Shown here in pieces: positions 24,154 through 34,400 of a stretch of DNA of 64,000 bases. Made by a program: the position numbers and the translations under genes. Numbering within the stretch: the first letter of the stretch is position 1; every line of letters begins with the position of its first letter. Source of the stretch: Thermomonas beijingensis (GTDB lineage Bacteria; Pseudomonadota; Gammaproteobacteria; Xanthomonadales; Xanthomonadaceae); the NCBI RefSeq assembly GCF_020034655.1, contig NZ_JAIQDJ010000003.1:86859-150858 (forward strand). Direction: 5' to 3'. The notes beneath the pieces were generated by a model, which did no database searches, was not told the DNA's origin, and worked only from the letters and a program-made list of their open reading frames with translations.

Positions 24154-24819
24154 ATGCGGCTGCTGATCGTCGAAGATTCGCAAACCTTGGCGGAGAGTCT
24201 GCGGGCCACCTTGGAGTCAGAAGGGCACGCCTGTGACCATGCCGCCGATGGTGCAGCGGCGCTGCGTTTTATCGCCAGCAATGCCTATGACTTGCTGGTT
24301 TTGGATTGGATGTTGCCTGGTGTGGATGGGCTGGGGGTGTTGCGTGCGCTGCGTGCCGCGCAGGCACCCACGCAAGTGTTGATGCTATCGGCACGCGATA
24401 CCGTGGCCGACCGCGTGGCCGCGCTGGATGCTGGGGCAGATGATTATTTGAGCAAGCCCTTTGCCTTGGACGAATTGCTGGCAAGGGTGCGCGCACTGGC
24501 GCGACGCCCACGTGACGGCGGCACGTCGCTATTGCACTGGCAAGCCTTGCAAGTGGATACGCACGCCCGCCGTGCACGCTGGCAGGGCCAGGACATGCAG
24601 CTTTCACCCAAGGAATATGCGTTGCTGGAATTGTTGCTGCGGCAGCGCGGCAAATTATTCACCCGTGCTGCGATCTTCGATCGGTTATATGACAGTACCA
24701 GCGAAGCGTCCGACAAAGTGGTCGAAGTCATCATCAGTACCCTGCGCGGCAAGCTGCATAAAGCCGGGGCACCCGACCCCATCGCCACACGTCGTGGATT
24801 TGGCTATGTCATCGAATAA
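24154..24819 (+). CDS. OmpR/PhoB-family response regulator
   Basis: 221 residues: a receiver domain (1-118) with acidic pair E7/D8, phosphoacceptor D51 (LLVLDWMLPGVDG) and K101 (SKPF), and a C-terminal winged-helix DNA-binding domain (about 128-220) ending TRRGFGYVIE. The pairing with the following kinase is certain from a 14-base overlap. The closest functional group appears to be the PmrA/QseB type, but the signal is not known. Confidence 0.93.
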   Translation: MRLLIVEDSQTLAESLRATLESEGHACDHAADGAAALRFIASNAYDLLVLDWMLPGVDGLGVLRALRAAQAPTQVLMLSARDTVADRVAALDAGADDYLSKPFALDELLARVRALARRPRDGGTSLLHWQALQVDTHARRARWQGQDMQLSPKEYALLELLLRQRGKLFTRAAIFDRLYDSTSEASDKVVEVIISTLRGKLHKAGAPDPIATRRGFGYVIE

Positions 24820-26143
24820 ACCGCACCGGTGGTCGCTGCGCACGCGCCTGCTGTGGCAATTGGTGCTGGCCATTGGCGTGTTGCTGGGCGGGTTGTTCTT
24901 GACGTTGGATGCTTTGGTCGATCGCGCCATGTTCCAACAGTTGGATCAAGTGTTGTCGTCGCGGGCGGCATCGCTGGCACGGCAACTTCAGAATTCCGAC
25001 GAACCGCTACCGGCGGTATTGCCGGCGTGGGATATCGCAGGGCACACCGAGTTTTTCGCTGTTTACGATGTGCGTGGGCGGTTGCGGGCGGCATCGATCA
25101 ACAGTGGTCGCACCCCATTGGCCTTGCCGGCAACCACGGCGCGTTCGGGGAATGTGTTGTTACCGGATGGGCATCGCGGCCGTTATCACGTGGTGTTGCT
25201 GCAACGTGGTGCCTTCGCCAAAGGCAGGCTGTTGGTCGCCACCGAGCGCGAAAGCTGGGATAGCACCGAGCGCCGCATGCACGGGGTGCTGTTGCTTGGC
25301 ATCTTGGCGGCGGTGATCGCTGCGGTATTGCTGTGCTTGCTGGTGGTGCGGCAAGCCTTTCGCACGATTACCCGCGAAGCGCAGCGTTTGCCGCACGATG
25401 GGCCGCCTGTGCAGGGCGCACTCAACGAAACCCCGCAAGAGTTGCAGCCGTTTGTTGAGGCCGCACACGCAGCGTTGCGCAATTCTTGGGCCATGGCCGA
25501 ACGCGAACGCCGCGTGTCGCGCAGTGTGGCGCATGAGCTGCGCACACCCGTGGCGGAAATCGCCGCCGTCACCGAGCTGGCGCAGAACCAACAAGATGCG
25601 GATGTGCTCAAGCGCGCACTGACCACCGTGCACGCCACCAATGTCCGCATGCAGCGCGGGATTGAAGCGCTATTGGCGTTGGCGCGGTTTGAGTCTGGGC
25701 AAGAGCCGCCACAAACCGATCCCTTGGATGCCGCCGCGTTGCTGCGCCAGTTGGCAGCATCACTGGCGCAGCCACGCTTGCATCTGCAATTGCCAGCAGA
25801 GGCGTGGGTGGTGTGCGATGCCGGCATGCTGGAGCGCATCGCGACCAATCTGCTGCACAACGCGTTGGAATACGGTGATGCCGATGCACCGGTGCAATTG
25901 GGCTTGCAGTTGGATGGCGGCTGGTGGCTGCACGTGCGCAACCGCGCAAGTCATTTGCGTGAAGAAGACGTCCGCCACTTTGGCGAGCGCCACTGGCGCG
26001 GGCAGTGCGATGGCGACCCCCAACATGCCGGGCTGGGATTGGCCTTGGTCCTGGCGATGGCGCATGCATTGGGCCTACAGCTGCATTTCGACTTGCACGC
26101 AGGTGAATTGCAAGCGCGGTTGGGGCCAATCCCGGCGCTGTAA
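24806..26143 (+). CDS. Sensor histidine kinase paired with the upstream regulator
   Basis: 445 residues with transmembrane helices at about 17-36 and 160-182 around a periplasmic domain of about 120 residues. The phosphoacceptor is H243 in SVAHELRTPVAEI and the N box is LLHNALEYG. The G2-like motif HAGLGLALV is present, but the usual DxGxG of the G1 box is not. At that place the sequence reads VRNRASHL. Such a pattern is seen in some xanthomonad kinases, so activity is not excluded. The start overlaps the regulator by 14 bases; a longer open frame in the regulator's shadow is not used. Confidence 0.9.
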   Translation: MSSNKPHRWSLRTRLLWQLVLAIGVLLGGLFLTLDALVDRAMFQQLDQVLSSRAASLARQLQNSDEPLPAVLPAWDIAGHTEFFAVYDVRGRLRAASINSGRTPLALPATTARSGNVLLPDGHRGRYHVVLLQRGAFAKGRLLVATERESWDSTERRMHGVLLLGILAAVIAAVLLCLLVVRQAFRTITREAQRLPHDGPPVQGALNETPQELQPFVEAAHAALRNSWAMAERERRVSRSVAHELRTPVAEIAAVTELAQNQQDADVLKRALTTVHATNVRMQRGIEALLALARFESGQEPPQTDPLDAAALLRQLAASLAQPRLHLQLPAEAWVVCDAGMLERIATNLLHNALEYGDADAPVQLGLQLDGGWWLHVRNRASHLREEDVRHFGERHWRGQCDGDPQHAGLGLALVLAMAHALGLQLHFDLHAGELQARLGPIPAL

Positions 26144-26158
26144 ATTGACTCCGAAGTA

Positions 26159-26206
26159 TCCGTACATGCTGTGTTGACCAATCTTGAAAACCACAATATC
26201 TTGTGT
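26159..26206 (+). promoter_or_regulatory. Two NrdR boxes upstream of nrdAB
   Basis: CCACAATATCTTGTGT at 26191-26206 fits the 16-base NrdR consensus ACACWATATNTNGTGT closely. A weaker box, TCCGTACATGCTGTGT, lies at 26159-26174. Their starts are 32 bases apart, three helical turns, the arrangement found at NrdR-regulated promoters. They overlap the proposed -35 and -10, as expected for repression when dATP is sufficient. Confidence 0.7.
26174..26202 (+). promoter_or_regulatory. Sigma70-type promoter of nrdAB
   Basis: TTGACC (26174-26179) and TATCTT (26197-26202) are 17 bases apart. The -10 lies within the strong NrdR box. Transcription would start near 26209, just before the riboswitch. Confidence 0.55.
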
Positions 26207-26211
26207 TGGTT

Positions 26212-26400
26212 GGTACCGGCTTCGATGCGATCGTCAGGCCGGTTTAAAAGGGAATCCGGTGCAAGTCCGGAACTGCCCCGCAGCGGTAAGTGGAAACGAA
26301 CGGCGTCAATGGCACTGGGGGTAACCCCGGGAAGCGGCGCCCAGTAGGCGGGGACTCCCCACGTCCACAAGTCCGAAGACCTGCCAGCACACCGGGCTTG
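26212..26400 (+). ncRNA. Cobalamin (AdoCbl-type) riboswitch in the nrdA leader
   Basis: The conserved core runs from AAAAGGGAATCCGGTGCAAG (about 26246-26265) through GCCCCGCAGCGGTAAG to the B12 box AAGTCCGAAGACCTGCC (26369-26385), in canonical order and spacing. About 210 bases with several hairpins, among them GCTGT-TGCG-ACAGC, separate the aptamer from the nrdA start. This could form the expression platform. Cobalamin would be expected to shut off this B12-independent reductase. Confidence 0.95.
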
Positions 26401-26607
26401 CCCGGTCGCAGCTGTTGCGACAGCCGTGACTCAGCATGTCGGTGCGGGTGGCCGCTTCCGCGGGGAAGCGCGTCGCGATGCGGGCAACTATGCCCGTGGC
26501 GTGCGCGTTTGCCGTGTCAGCGACAACCCCTTGGCCCTGCGCGCGGGAGCAGGCACTTGGTCAAGAATCGCCGCGTACGACGCTGCGGTTCCCGGTGGGG
26601 ACACCTC

Positions 26608-28893
26608 ATGCTGCAAACCATCATCAAACGCGACGGCCATGTTGAGCCGTTCACCCCGTCCAAACTCAACCAGTGGGGCCAGTGGGCTGCGGCCACCTTG
26701 GGCGATGCCGTGGATTGGCCGTCGGCGGTGCTAGACACCGTGTCGGCGATGTCCGACACCGCCCATTCCCGCGAGCTGCAACAACAGCTGATTCGCACCT
26801 GCCTGAACTTTGATACCTGGTCGTACAACCGCATGGCCGGCCGCCTGTACGCCACCTTGATCCGCAAAGATCTGTATCGCAATGACCGCCCCACGGTGCT
26901 CGCCTTGCATCGCAAATTGCAGGCGCTGGGATTGATGGAAGTGCTGGCCTATTCCGATGTCGAATACGCGCAGGTCGAAGCACTGATCAACCACGAGCGC
27001 GATTTCGATTACGCGCACTACCAGCTGCACACCCACCTGACCAAATATGCGATTGCCGATCGCGTCGGTGGCGTGTATTTCGAATCGCCGCAATTTATCT
27101 ACATGCGCATGGCAATGGCGCTGGCGGTGGATCAGCCGGCCGAACGCCGCATGCACGATGTGGCCTGTTTCTACGAGCATCTTTCCAACAATCGCATCAA
27201 CGCACCCACACCCAACCATGTGAATCTAGGCACACCGCTGCGCGGCTACGCCAGTTGTTGCCTGTACACGGTGGATGACAATGCGCGCTCGATCGCGGTG
27301 GGCAACCACATCGCCAACACCATGACCTACATGAGTGCCGGCATCGGCGCGCATATGCAAACGCGCTCGGTGAATGACCCGGTGCGTGGCGGGGTGATTC
27401 GGCATCAAGGCAAGCTGCCCTACTACCGGGCGCTGGTGGCCGAGGTCAAATCCAATTTGCAAAACGGCCGTGGCGGTGCTTGCACCACCTACTTCTCGAT
27501 TTTTGACCCGGAAGTGGACGTGCTGTTGCGGCTGAAAAACCCGATGTCCACCGAAGATAAAAAAATCCGCGGAATGGATTATTCGTGGGGCGGCAATCGC
27601 TTTTTTGCACGCAAGGTGGCGCGCAACGAGGATGTGTTCTTGTTCAACTGCCACACCGCACCAGACTTGCAGGCCGCGTTGTACAGCGCCGACGAGGATC
27701 AATTCGAACAGGTGTATGCCAAGTACGAACAGGATGAAACGTTCACCAAGACCTGGGTCAATGCACGCGAGCTGTTGATCACCGCCAGCAATGAGTGGAA
27801 CGAAACCGGCCGCATCTACGAGCACAACATCGCCGAGATGAACCGCCACACGCCGTTCAAGGACACCATTTTTTCTTCGAATCTGTGCGCGGAAATCGCA
27901 CTACCGACAAAACCGTACCAGCACATCACCGAGTTGTACGCAGATGATGCCGACACCGGTGAGGTGGCCACGTGCAACCTAGCCGGCATCTGCGTGGACA
28001 ACATCACCTCGGAAGCGCAATACGCCGAAGTGGCTTATTACGCCTTGCTGATGATCGACAAATGCATCCATCTGGCGCATTACGAGCTGCCGCAGGTGGG
28101 CATGACCTCGCGCAATCGTTTGAATGCGGGCGTTGGCATTTTGGGGCTGGCGCATTTGATGGCCAAACACGGCCAGCGCTATACCGAGCCCGCAGGCAAA
28201 CAGTTCATCCACAACGTTGCCGAGCGCCATTACTACCACCTGCTGCGCGCCAGTTTGCAGCTGGGCAAAGAGTTGGGCAATGCACCGTGGATGCACAAGA
28301 CGCGCTGGCCCGAAGGCTGGTTGCCGCTGGACACCAGCAACCGCAATGTCGAAAAAATCGCCACCTTCACCCTGCAGTACGACTGGGAAGCGTTGCGTAG
28401 CGAAATTATCGCCAATGGCGGTATTCGCAATTCGGTGTTGGCGGCGCATATGCCCACCGAGACCTCGGCCAATGCCTCGGGCACCACCAATGGCCTGTAC
28501 CCAATCCGCGAACTCACCTTGATCAAAACCGACAACCACCGCGTCAACTATTGGGCCGCCCCGGATGGCGACCGTCTGGGTGAGGCGTATCAATCGGCGT
28601 GGGACATTCCGGCCAAAGACATGACCGAGTTGTACGCCATCGTGCAGAAGTGGACCGATCAAGGCATCTCTGCCGACTTCTACCGCAAGGTACTGGGCGA
28701 TGCCTCGATTGAATCCACCGAGCTGATCAGCGATTACCTGTATCGGGTCAAGTTGGGGCTGAAATCCAAGTACTACATGAACCAGAAAACCTCAGCGGGC
28801 ATGCGCCAATTGGAATTGAACATTCCCAAAGCACGCCCCGAGGAACTGGCCGCCGCCGAACATGGCAGCGATTGCGAAGCCTGCACCCTGTAA
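26608..28893 (+). CDS. nrdA: Class Ia ribonucleoside-diphosphate reductase, alpha (large) subunit
   Basis: 761 residues, the same length as E. coli NrdA. It reduces NDPs to dNDPs with the radical delivered from NrdB. An N-terminal ATP-cone (IIKRDGHVEPF) gives overall activity control by dATP. The active-site cysteines are recognisable in RGYASCCLY, NLCAEI (radical Cys and Glu) and ATCNLAGIC. The tyrosine relay is in KSKYYMNQ, and the redox-active C-terminal pair is in DCEACTL. The open frame reaches back to 26290, through the riboswitch. The ATG at 26608 with GTGGGGA before it matches the family start. Confidence 0.97.
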   Translation: MLQTIIKRDGHVEPFTPSKLNQWGQWAAATLGDAVDWPSAVLDTVSAMSDTAHSRELQQQLIRTCLNFDTWSYNRMAGRLYATLIRKDLYRNDRPTVLALHRKLQALGLMEVLAYSDVEYAQVEALINHERDFDYAHYQLHTHLTKYAIADRVGGVYFESPQFIYMRMAMALAVDQPAERRMHDVACFYEHLSNNRINAPTPNHVNLGTPLRGYASCCLYTVDDNARSIAVGNHIANTMTYMSAGIGAHMQTRSVNDPVRGGVIRHQGKLPYYRALVAEVKSNLQNGRGGACTTYFSIFDPEVDVLLRLKNPMSTEDKKIRGMDYSWGGNRFFARKVARNEDVFLFNCHTAPDLQAALYSADEDQFEQVYAKYEQDETFTKTWVNARELLITASNEWNETGRIYEHNIAEMNRHTPFKDTIFSSNLCAEIALPTKPYQHITELYADDADTGEVATCNLAGICVDNITSEAQYAEVAYYALLMIDKCIHLAHYELPQVGMTSRNRLNAGVGILGLAHLMAKHGQRYTEPAGKQFIHNVAERHYYHLLRASLQLGKELGNAPWMHKTRWPEGWLPLDTSNRNVEKIATFTLQYDWEALRSEIIANGGIRNSVLAAHMPTETSANASGTTNGLYPIRELTLIKTDNHRVNYWAAPDGDRLGEAYQSAWDIPAKDMTELYAIVQKWTDQGISADFYRKVLGDASIESTELISDYLYRVKLGLKSKYYMNQKTSAGMRQLELNIPKARPEELAAAEHGSDCEACTL

Positions 28894-28902
28894 GGACATC
28901 CG

Positions 28903-30000
28903 ATGACCGACACCGTCTTCAACTACGCCAAAACCGACTATCAAAAACCGCTGCTGCTGCTGGGTCAGCGGCAGGGGCTGTTCGATACTGTCAACCGCCA
29001 CTATCCCGCCATTTGGAAGTTGTACAAGGCACAAAAATCGCTGGATTGGGATGAAAACGAATTCGACTATTCCTCGTGCAATGCCGATTTCAAATCGTGC
29101 TCGCGCGGCACCTACGACATGATGATCAAGACGCTGGCCTGGCAGTGGGAAGCCGACAGCGTGGCCTCGCGTGCGATTGCGCCAGTGCTGGCGCCGTTCA
29201 TCACGTCATCCGAGTTGTGGGCAGCATGGCAACGGGTGTCCGACAACGAAGTGGTGCATGCGGCCACGTACTCGGAAATTGTGCGCAATTCGTTTGATGA
29301 CCCATCCGTCATTCTCGATGAGATCCTGCGCGTGCAAGCGGCGCACGACAGGCTGAGCTGCGTGGCGCGGGCGTTTGCCGATGGCTACGAGACCTCACAC
29401 AAATACGCCATTGGCCAATTGCCCAACGACCAGACCACATACAACGCGGTGTTCATCACGATTGTCGGGCTGTTCTGCATGGAGCGGATTCAGTTTTTGG
29501 CCTCGTTCGCGGTGACTTTCGCCATTTGTGATACCGGGCTGTTTCAGCCGATTGGCAAAGCCATCCAAAAAATTGCGCAAGACGAGTTGGAAATCCACGC
29601 CGAGCTAGACCGTGCGGTGCTCCTGAATGAACTGTCCACCGAACGCGGGCAGACCGCGTTTGCGCAATGCCATGACGCAATCCAAGCCTTGATCGAGGAA
29701 GTGATCGACAGCGAACTGCGCTGGATCGATTACCTGTTTTCCGATGGCCGCGAACTGGTGGGCATGAATGCCGACCGCCTGTCGGCATGGACGCTGTATT
29801 GCGCCAAAGATGTGTATCAAACCCTGGGCCTTGCCAGCCGCAAGCATGCGCTGCCCGCCAGCAATCCGCTGAAGTTCATGGAGAAGTGGCTGAACATCAG
29901 CAAGACCCAAGCCTCGCCGCAAGAACAAGACATCGCCGCATACAAGGTTGGGGTGATGCGTCGCACCGACCAAGACGTAGTGTTTGACGACGACTTCTAA
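28903..30000 (+). CDS. nrdB: Class Ia ribonucleoside-diphosphate reductase, beta (radical) subunit
   Basis: 365 residues. Di-iron ligands fit D85 (EADSVAS), E116 and H119 (DNEVVHAATY), with further Glu/His in the second half (DELEIHAELD). The radical tyrosine is Y123, equivalent to Y122 of E. coli NrdB. It lies nine bases after nrdA and precedes the glutaredoxin gene. The C-terminal end DDDF should dock onto NrdA. Confidence 0.97.
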   Translation: MTDTVFNYAKTDYQKPLLLLGQRQGLFDTVNRHYPAIWKLYKAQKSLDWDENEFDYSSCNADFKSCSRGTYDMMIKTLAWQWEADSVASRAIAPVLAPFITSSELWAAWQRVSDNEVVHAATYSEIVRNSFDDPSVILDEILRVQAAHDRLSCVARAFADGYETSHKYAIGQLPNDQTTYNAVFITIVGLFCMERIQFLASFAVTFAICDTGLFQPIGKAIQKIAQDELEIHAELDRAVLLNELSTERGQTAFAQCHDAIQALIEEVIDSELRWIDYLFSDGRELVGMNADRLSAWTLYCAKDVYQTLGLASRKHALPASNPLKFMEKWLNISKTQASPQEQDIAAYKVGVMRRTDQDVVFDDDF

Positions 30001-30031
30001 ACCGCACCTATTTCAAGCACAAGGAACCGCG

Positions 30032-30277
30032 ATGCATATCCATATTTACGGCAAAGACGGCTGCGTCAATTGTGAAAAAAGCAAACTGCTGTGCCAGATG
30101 CAATCCCTTGATTTCCATTATCACATGGTGGGTGCCGATATCAGCGTGGACGAGCTACACGCCAAGGTCGGCACGCCGGTGCGCAGCTTGCCGCAAATTT
30201 TCATTCAAGGTGATGCGGCGCTCACGCATATCGGCGGCTATGAGGAGTTGCGGCAACACTTGCGCCAACAGCATTGA
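30032..30277 (+). CDS. Glutaredoxin-like protein (NrdH/Grx, RNR reductant)
   Basis: 81 residues with the redox pair C11/C14 (CVNC) at the start of the thioredoxin fold, the cis-Pro region SLPQIFI and the glutathione-site-like GGYEEL. Its place directly after nrdB suggests it re-reduces NrdA. The start at 30032 is preceded by AAGGA; a longer frame overlapping nrdB is less likely. Confidence 0.88.
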   Translation: MHIHIYGKDGCVNCEKSKLLCQMQSLDFHYHMVGADISVDELHAKVGTPVRSLPQIFIQGDAALTHIGGYEELRQHLRQQH

Positions 30278-30355
30278 GTTGCTGTAGGGGATCCTAAGCA
30301 TTCTCAAAGCTTGGTTCGCCAGACTGGCGGCACCCGTAAATTTCACGATGCCGCC

Positions 30356-31474
30356 ATGCCGCGCTTGCGCCTTGTTTCTGCCCGCCGTATCGCCCTGTTG
30401 AGTCCGCTCGTGTTGAGCTTGCTGGCCTGTGGCGGCAAGCCAGAGGCTGGCAGCGAGGACAGCAGCCCCCAAGCGGATGCGCAGGGCCGCATCGTGCTGA
30501 CCGAGGTGCAGCTGAAAAATCTCGGTATCACCCAGGTTGCGGCCACGGCCGCCACGGTGGTGCCGATCACCGGCTTGCCTGCGCACATTACCGCACCGTT
30601 GGCGGCCAGCACCGAGGTCACCGTGCCCTATGCTGGCGTGGTGACCCAAGTGTTGGTCGATGAAGGCAGCCAGGTACAACGTGGGCAGCCGATGTTGCGT
30701 GTGCAAAGCCGCGAACTGGTGACGCTGCAAGCCGAGTTGGCGCGTGCACGGGCCGAGGCCGGTGTGGCGCAGCAGCAAGCCCGGCGCGATGCAGTGTTGT
30801 TCAAGGAAGGCCTGATTGCGCAAGCGCGCACGCAAGAAAGCCGCGCGCGTGCGGCCATTGCCCGCGCCAGTGTGGCGCAGGCCAGTCTGCAATTGACGCA
30901 GCTTCGCCCCAGCACGCGCGGGGCGCCGGGGGAGTTTGAATTGCTGGCCCCGCAGGCGGGGCGGGTATTGCATCGCGCGGTGAAGCCCGGGCAAGCCTTG
31001 GATGCCTTGGCATCTGCCTTCACGCTGGTGACCGGGGAGAGTCTGGATGTCGAATTCAACATCCCGCTGGCGCTGCGCGATGCGGTGCAGCCGGGGCTTG
31101 CGGTGGAATTACCGGCGGGTGCGCGTGCCAAGGTGATGGCGGTGGGTGGCGATGCCGATGCGGGCGCGCAAGGCCTGCGTGTGCGTGCGCAGGTGCAAGC
31201 AGCCAGTGCGCTGCTACCGGGGCAGCAATTGGAAGCCAGCCTGCATTTGCCGGCACCCACCGCAGCGGTGACGGTGCCGGCTTCGGCCCTGCTACAACAA
31301 GGTGAGCGTCACGTGCTGTATGTGCGCCAAGGGCAGGCATGGCATGGCGTGGTGGTGCACTTGCTGGGCGGTGATGCACGCAGCGCCGTAGTCGTGGGCG
31401 AGGGTGTGCACGCCGGGGTCAATGTCGCGGCCAGTGGCGGCAACCTGCTCAAGACCTTGGCACCGGTGGAGTAA
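30356..31474 (+). CDS. Efflux RND periplasmic adaptor (CusB/CzcB type)
   Basis: A 372-residue membrane-fusion protein with a lipoprotein signal (SLLACGG). A barrel-sandwich domain starts at VTVPYAGVVTQVLVDEGSQVQRGQ and is interrupted by an alpha-helical hairpin (ARARAEAGVAQQQARRDAVL region), followed by beta-barrel and membrane-proximal domains. It links the inner-membrane pump with the outer-membrane channel. The start at 30356 gives the proper signal. It is the first gene of a four-gene metal efflux operon and lies three bases before the pump gene. Confidence 0.9.
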   Translation: MPRLRLVSARRIALLSPLVLSLLACGGKPEAGSEDSSPQADAQGRIVLTEVQLKNLGITQVAATAATVVPITGLPAHITAPLAASTEVTVPYAGVVTQVLVDEGSQVQRGQPMLRVQSRELVTLQAELARARAEAGVAQQQARRDAVLFKEGLIAQARTQESRARAAIARASVAQASLQLTQLRPSTRGAPGEFELLAPQAGRVLHRAVKPGQALDALASAFTLVTGESLDVEFNIPLALRDAVQPGLAVELPAGARAKVMAVGGDADAGAQGLRVRAQVQAASALLPGQQLEASLHLPAPTAAVTVPASALLQQGERHVLYVRQGQAWHGVVVHLLGGDARSAVVVGEGVHAGVNVAASGGNLLKTLAPVE

Positions 31475-31477
31475 GCC

Positions 31478-34400
31478 ATGCTCAACCGTTTGATCGCGTT
31501 TTCTTTGCAGCAACGTTTATTGGTATTGCTGGCCGTGCTGGCGCTGGCCGGTGCCGGTTTGCAGGCGTATCTGCAATTGCCCATCGACGCCTACCCCGAC
31601 ATCTCGCCGACGCAGGTGAAGATGATCTTGAAAGCACCCGGCATGACCCCGGAAGAGGTGGAAAGCCGGGTGGTGGCACCACTGGAAATGGAGCTCTTGG
31701 GTGTCCCCAATGCGGTGATGCTGCGCTCCACAGCGAAGTATGCAATCGCCGATATCACCTTGGATTTCAAGGAAGGCACGGATATCTATTGGGCGCGGCA
31801 GCAAGTGAATGAGCGCTATGCCGGTGTGGCCACGACGCTGCCGGCCAGTGTCGAAGGTGGTTTGGCACCGATTACAACACCGCTTTCCGATGTATTGATG
31901 TTCACCATCGAGGGCGCGGGGTTGAGTTTGCAAGACAAGCGCAGCTTGTTGGACTGGACGGTGCGCCCGGCGCTGCGCGCCTTGCCGGGTGTGGCCGATG
32001 TGAATGTGCTGGGCGGGCAGGCAAAAAGTTTTGTGGTGGTGCCAGACCGCGCCCGCTTGCTGGCCAATGGCTTGCATTTCAGTGACCTGGTGCAAGCCTT
32101 GGAGCGCAACAATCGCAACGATGGTGCCGGGCGCATAAACGCCGGTGAAAACGCCGTGGTGGTGCGGGTGGAAGGCGCGCTGCAAACTGCGGACGACATC
32201 GGCAATGTGGTGGTAAAAGCCGGCATGCCGCCACTGCGGATCAAAGATTTGGCCACGGTGCGCATCGACGCCATGACCCGCTACGGCGCGGTGACGCGCG
32301 ATGGCCAGCACGAAGCAGTGGAAGGGATTGTGGTGGCCCTGCGGGGTGCTGATGCCTCGCAACTGGTGCATGCCGCCGTCGCCAAATTGCAAAGTCTGCA
32401 AGCGAGCTTGCCGCCAGGGGTGAAGGTGGTGCCGTTCTACAACCGCAGCAGCCTGATCGAGCGCGCGGTGGCCACCGTACAAGATGCTTTGCTGGAAGCC
32501 ACCGTGCTGGTGGTGGTCTTGCTGTTGTTGTTCCTGGGTGAGTTGCGTGCTGCCTTGGTGGTGGCGTTGATGCTGCCGTTCGCCGCGCTCTACACGTTTC
32601 TGCTGATGCGCTGGACCGGGCAGAGCGCCAACCTGATGAGTCTAGGTGGCCTTGCGATTGCCATCGGCATGTTGGTGGATGCGGCGGTGGTGGTGGTGGA
32701 AAACACCGTCACCCGATTAGAGCCGGATGCTGGCAGCGCGCATTTGCCGCGCCTGCACCGGGTGTATGCGGCCACCCGCGAAGTGGCCACACCGGTGGCC
32801 GCAGGGATGCTGATCATTGCACTCACCTTCTTGCCACTGCTTACCTTGGAGGGTTTGGAAGGTAAATTATTTGCACCCGTGGCGATGACCATTGTGTTTG
32901 CCTTGGGCGCATCGCTGCTGTTGTCGCTGACCTTGGTGCCGGTGTTGGCATCACTGCTGCTCAAGCCGCATGCCCATCACGAGCCGTGGCTGATGCGGCA
33001 CGTGGGGCGGGTGTATCGGCCGGTCTTGAATGCGGTGTTGGCCAAGCCCAAACGGGCATTGATCCCTGCGGGCATCGCCTTGCTATTGGGCGCTGTGGGC
33101 TATCTGAGCGTAGGCAAAAGCTTTATGCCAACGATGGATGAGGGCGACATCTTGGTGCAGCTGGCCAAGTCGCCGGCAATTTCTCTGCAACGCTCGCTGG
33201 AATTGGATCTGGCAGTGGAACGTGCGATCAAAGCCAAGGTGCCGGAAGTGGCGCACATCGTGGCGCGGGCGGGCTCGGACGAATTGGGCCTAGATCCGAT
33301 GGGCTTGAATGAAACCGATATGTTTTTGCAGCTCAAACCCAAATCGCAATGGCGCAAGCCGGACAAGGCATGGTTGGCCGAGGAACTGCGCAAGGTGCTG
33401 GCGGATTTTCCGGGGATGGATACCGGCCTGACCCAGCCCATCGAAATGCGTGTGTCCGAAATGCTGACCGGCAGCCGCGGCGATTTGGCCATCAAGATCT
33501 TCGGGCCTGACCTGCAAGTGCTAGGCACATTGGCGCAGCGCACCGCCGGCGTGGTGGAACAGCTGCGTGGTGCGCAGGATGTCATCACCCAAACCACCGA
33601 AGGCGTGGATTATCTGCAAGTGGTGATTGACCCCATCGCTGCCGGTCGCAATGGCTTGGCGGTGGCCGATGTGCAAGACGAGCTGCGTGCGCAGATCGAC
33701 GGCATGCCTGCGGGCATGGTGTTGGAGTCCAATCGGCGCACACCGATTCTGGTGCGTGGTGGTGATGACATCCGCATGTCGGCATTGCGCTTCAAGCAGA
33801 TGCGCATGGCATTGCCGGGCGGCGGTGAAATCCCATTAGCAGCCATCGCCACACTCAAAGCGGGCAATGGCCCGGTAAAAGTGGCGCGCGAACAAGGTTC
33901 GCGGTTTGCCCTGGTGCAATCCAATGTTGATGGCCGTGACCTGGTTGGCTTTGTCGATGACGCCAAGGCTGCGGTGGCCAAGGCGGTGCCACTGCCGCCC
34001 GGTTATCACATGGAATGGGGCGGACAGTTTGAAAACCAGCAACGTGCGGCTGCACGCTTGGGCTTGGTGATTCCGCTGGCCTTGGCCGCCATTTTTTTGG
34101 TGTTGTTCATGACCTTCGGGTCATTGCGGCAGGCGGTCTTGATCTTGTGCAACATCCCGTTTGCCTTGGTCGGCGGCATCTTGGCACTGTGGGCATCCGG
34201 GCAATATTTGTCGGTGCCGGCAGCGGTGGGCTTCATCGCCCTGCTGGGCATCGCGGTACTCAATGGTTTGGTGCTGGTGACCTGCTTCAATCAATTGCAC
34301 GACAGCGCCCTGCCGATTGCCGAAGTGGTGCGACGTGGCGCGTTGGCGCGGGTGCGCCCGGTGTTGATGACCGCCAGCATCACGGCACTGGGTTTGGTGC

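Noticed and set aside
22747..24183. Extension of the terC frame to 801 codons through the methyltransferase gene
   Set aside because: The added part is antisense to the RlmI-like gene and crosses the Mn2+ riboswitch. TerC is complete from 22746.
26290..26607. N-terminal extension of NrdA by 106 codons
   Set aside because: It translates the cobalamin riboswitch and its expression platform. NrdA homologues start at 26608.
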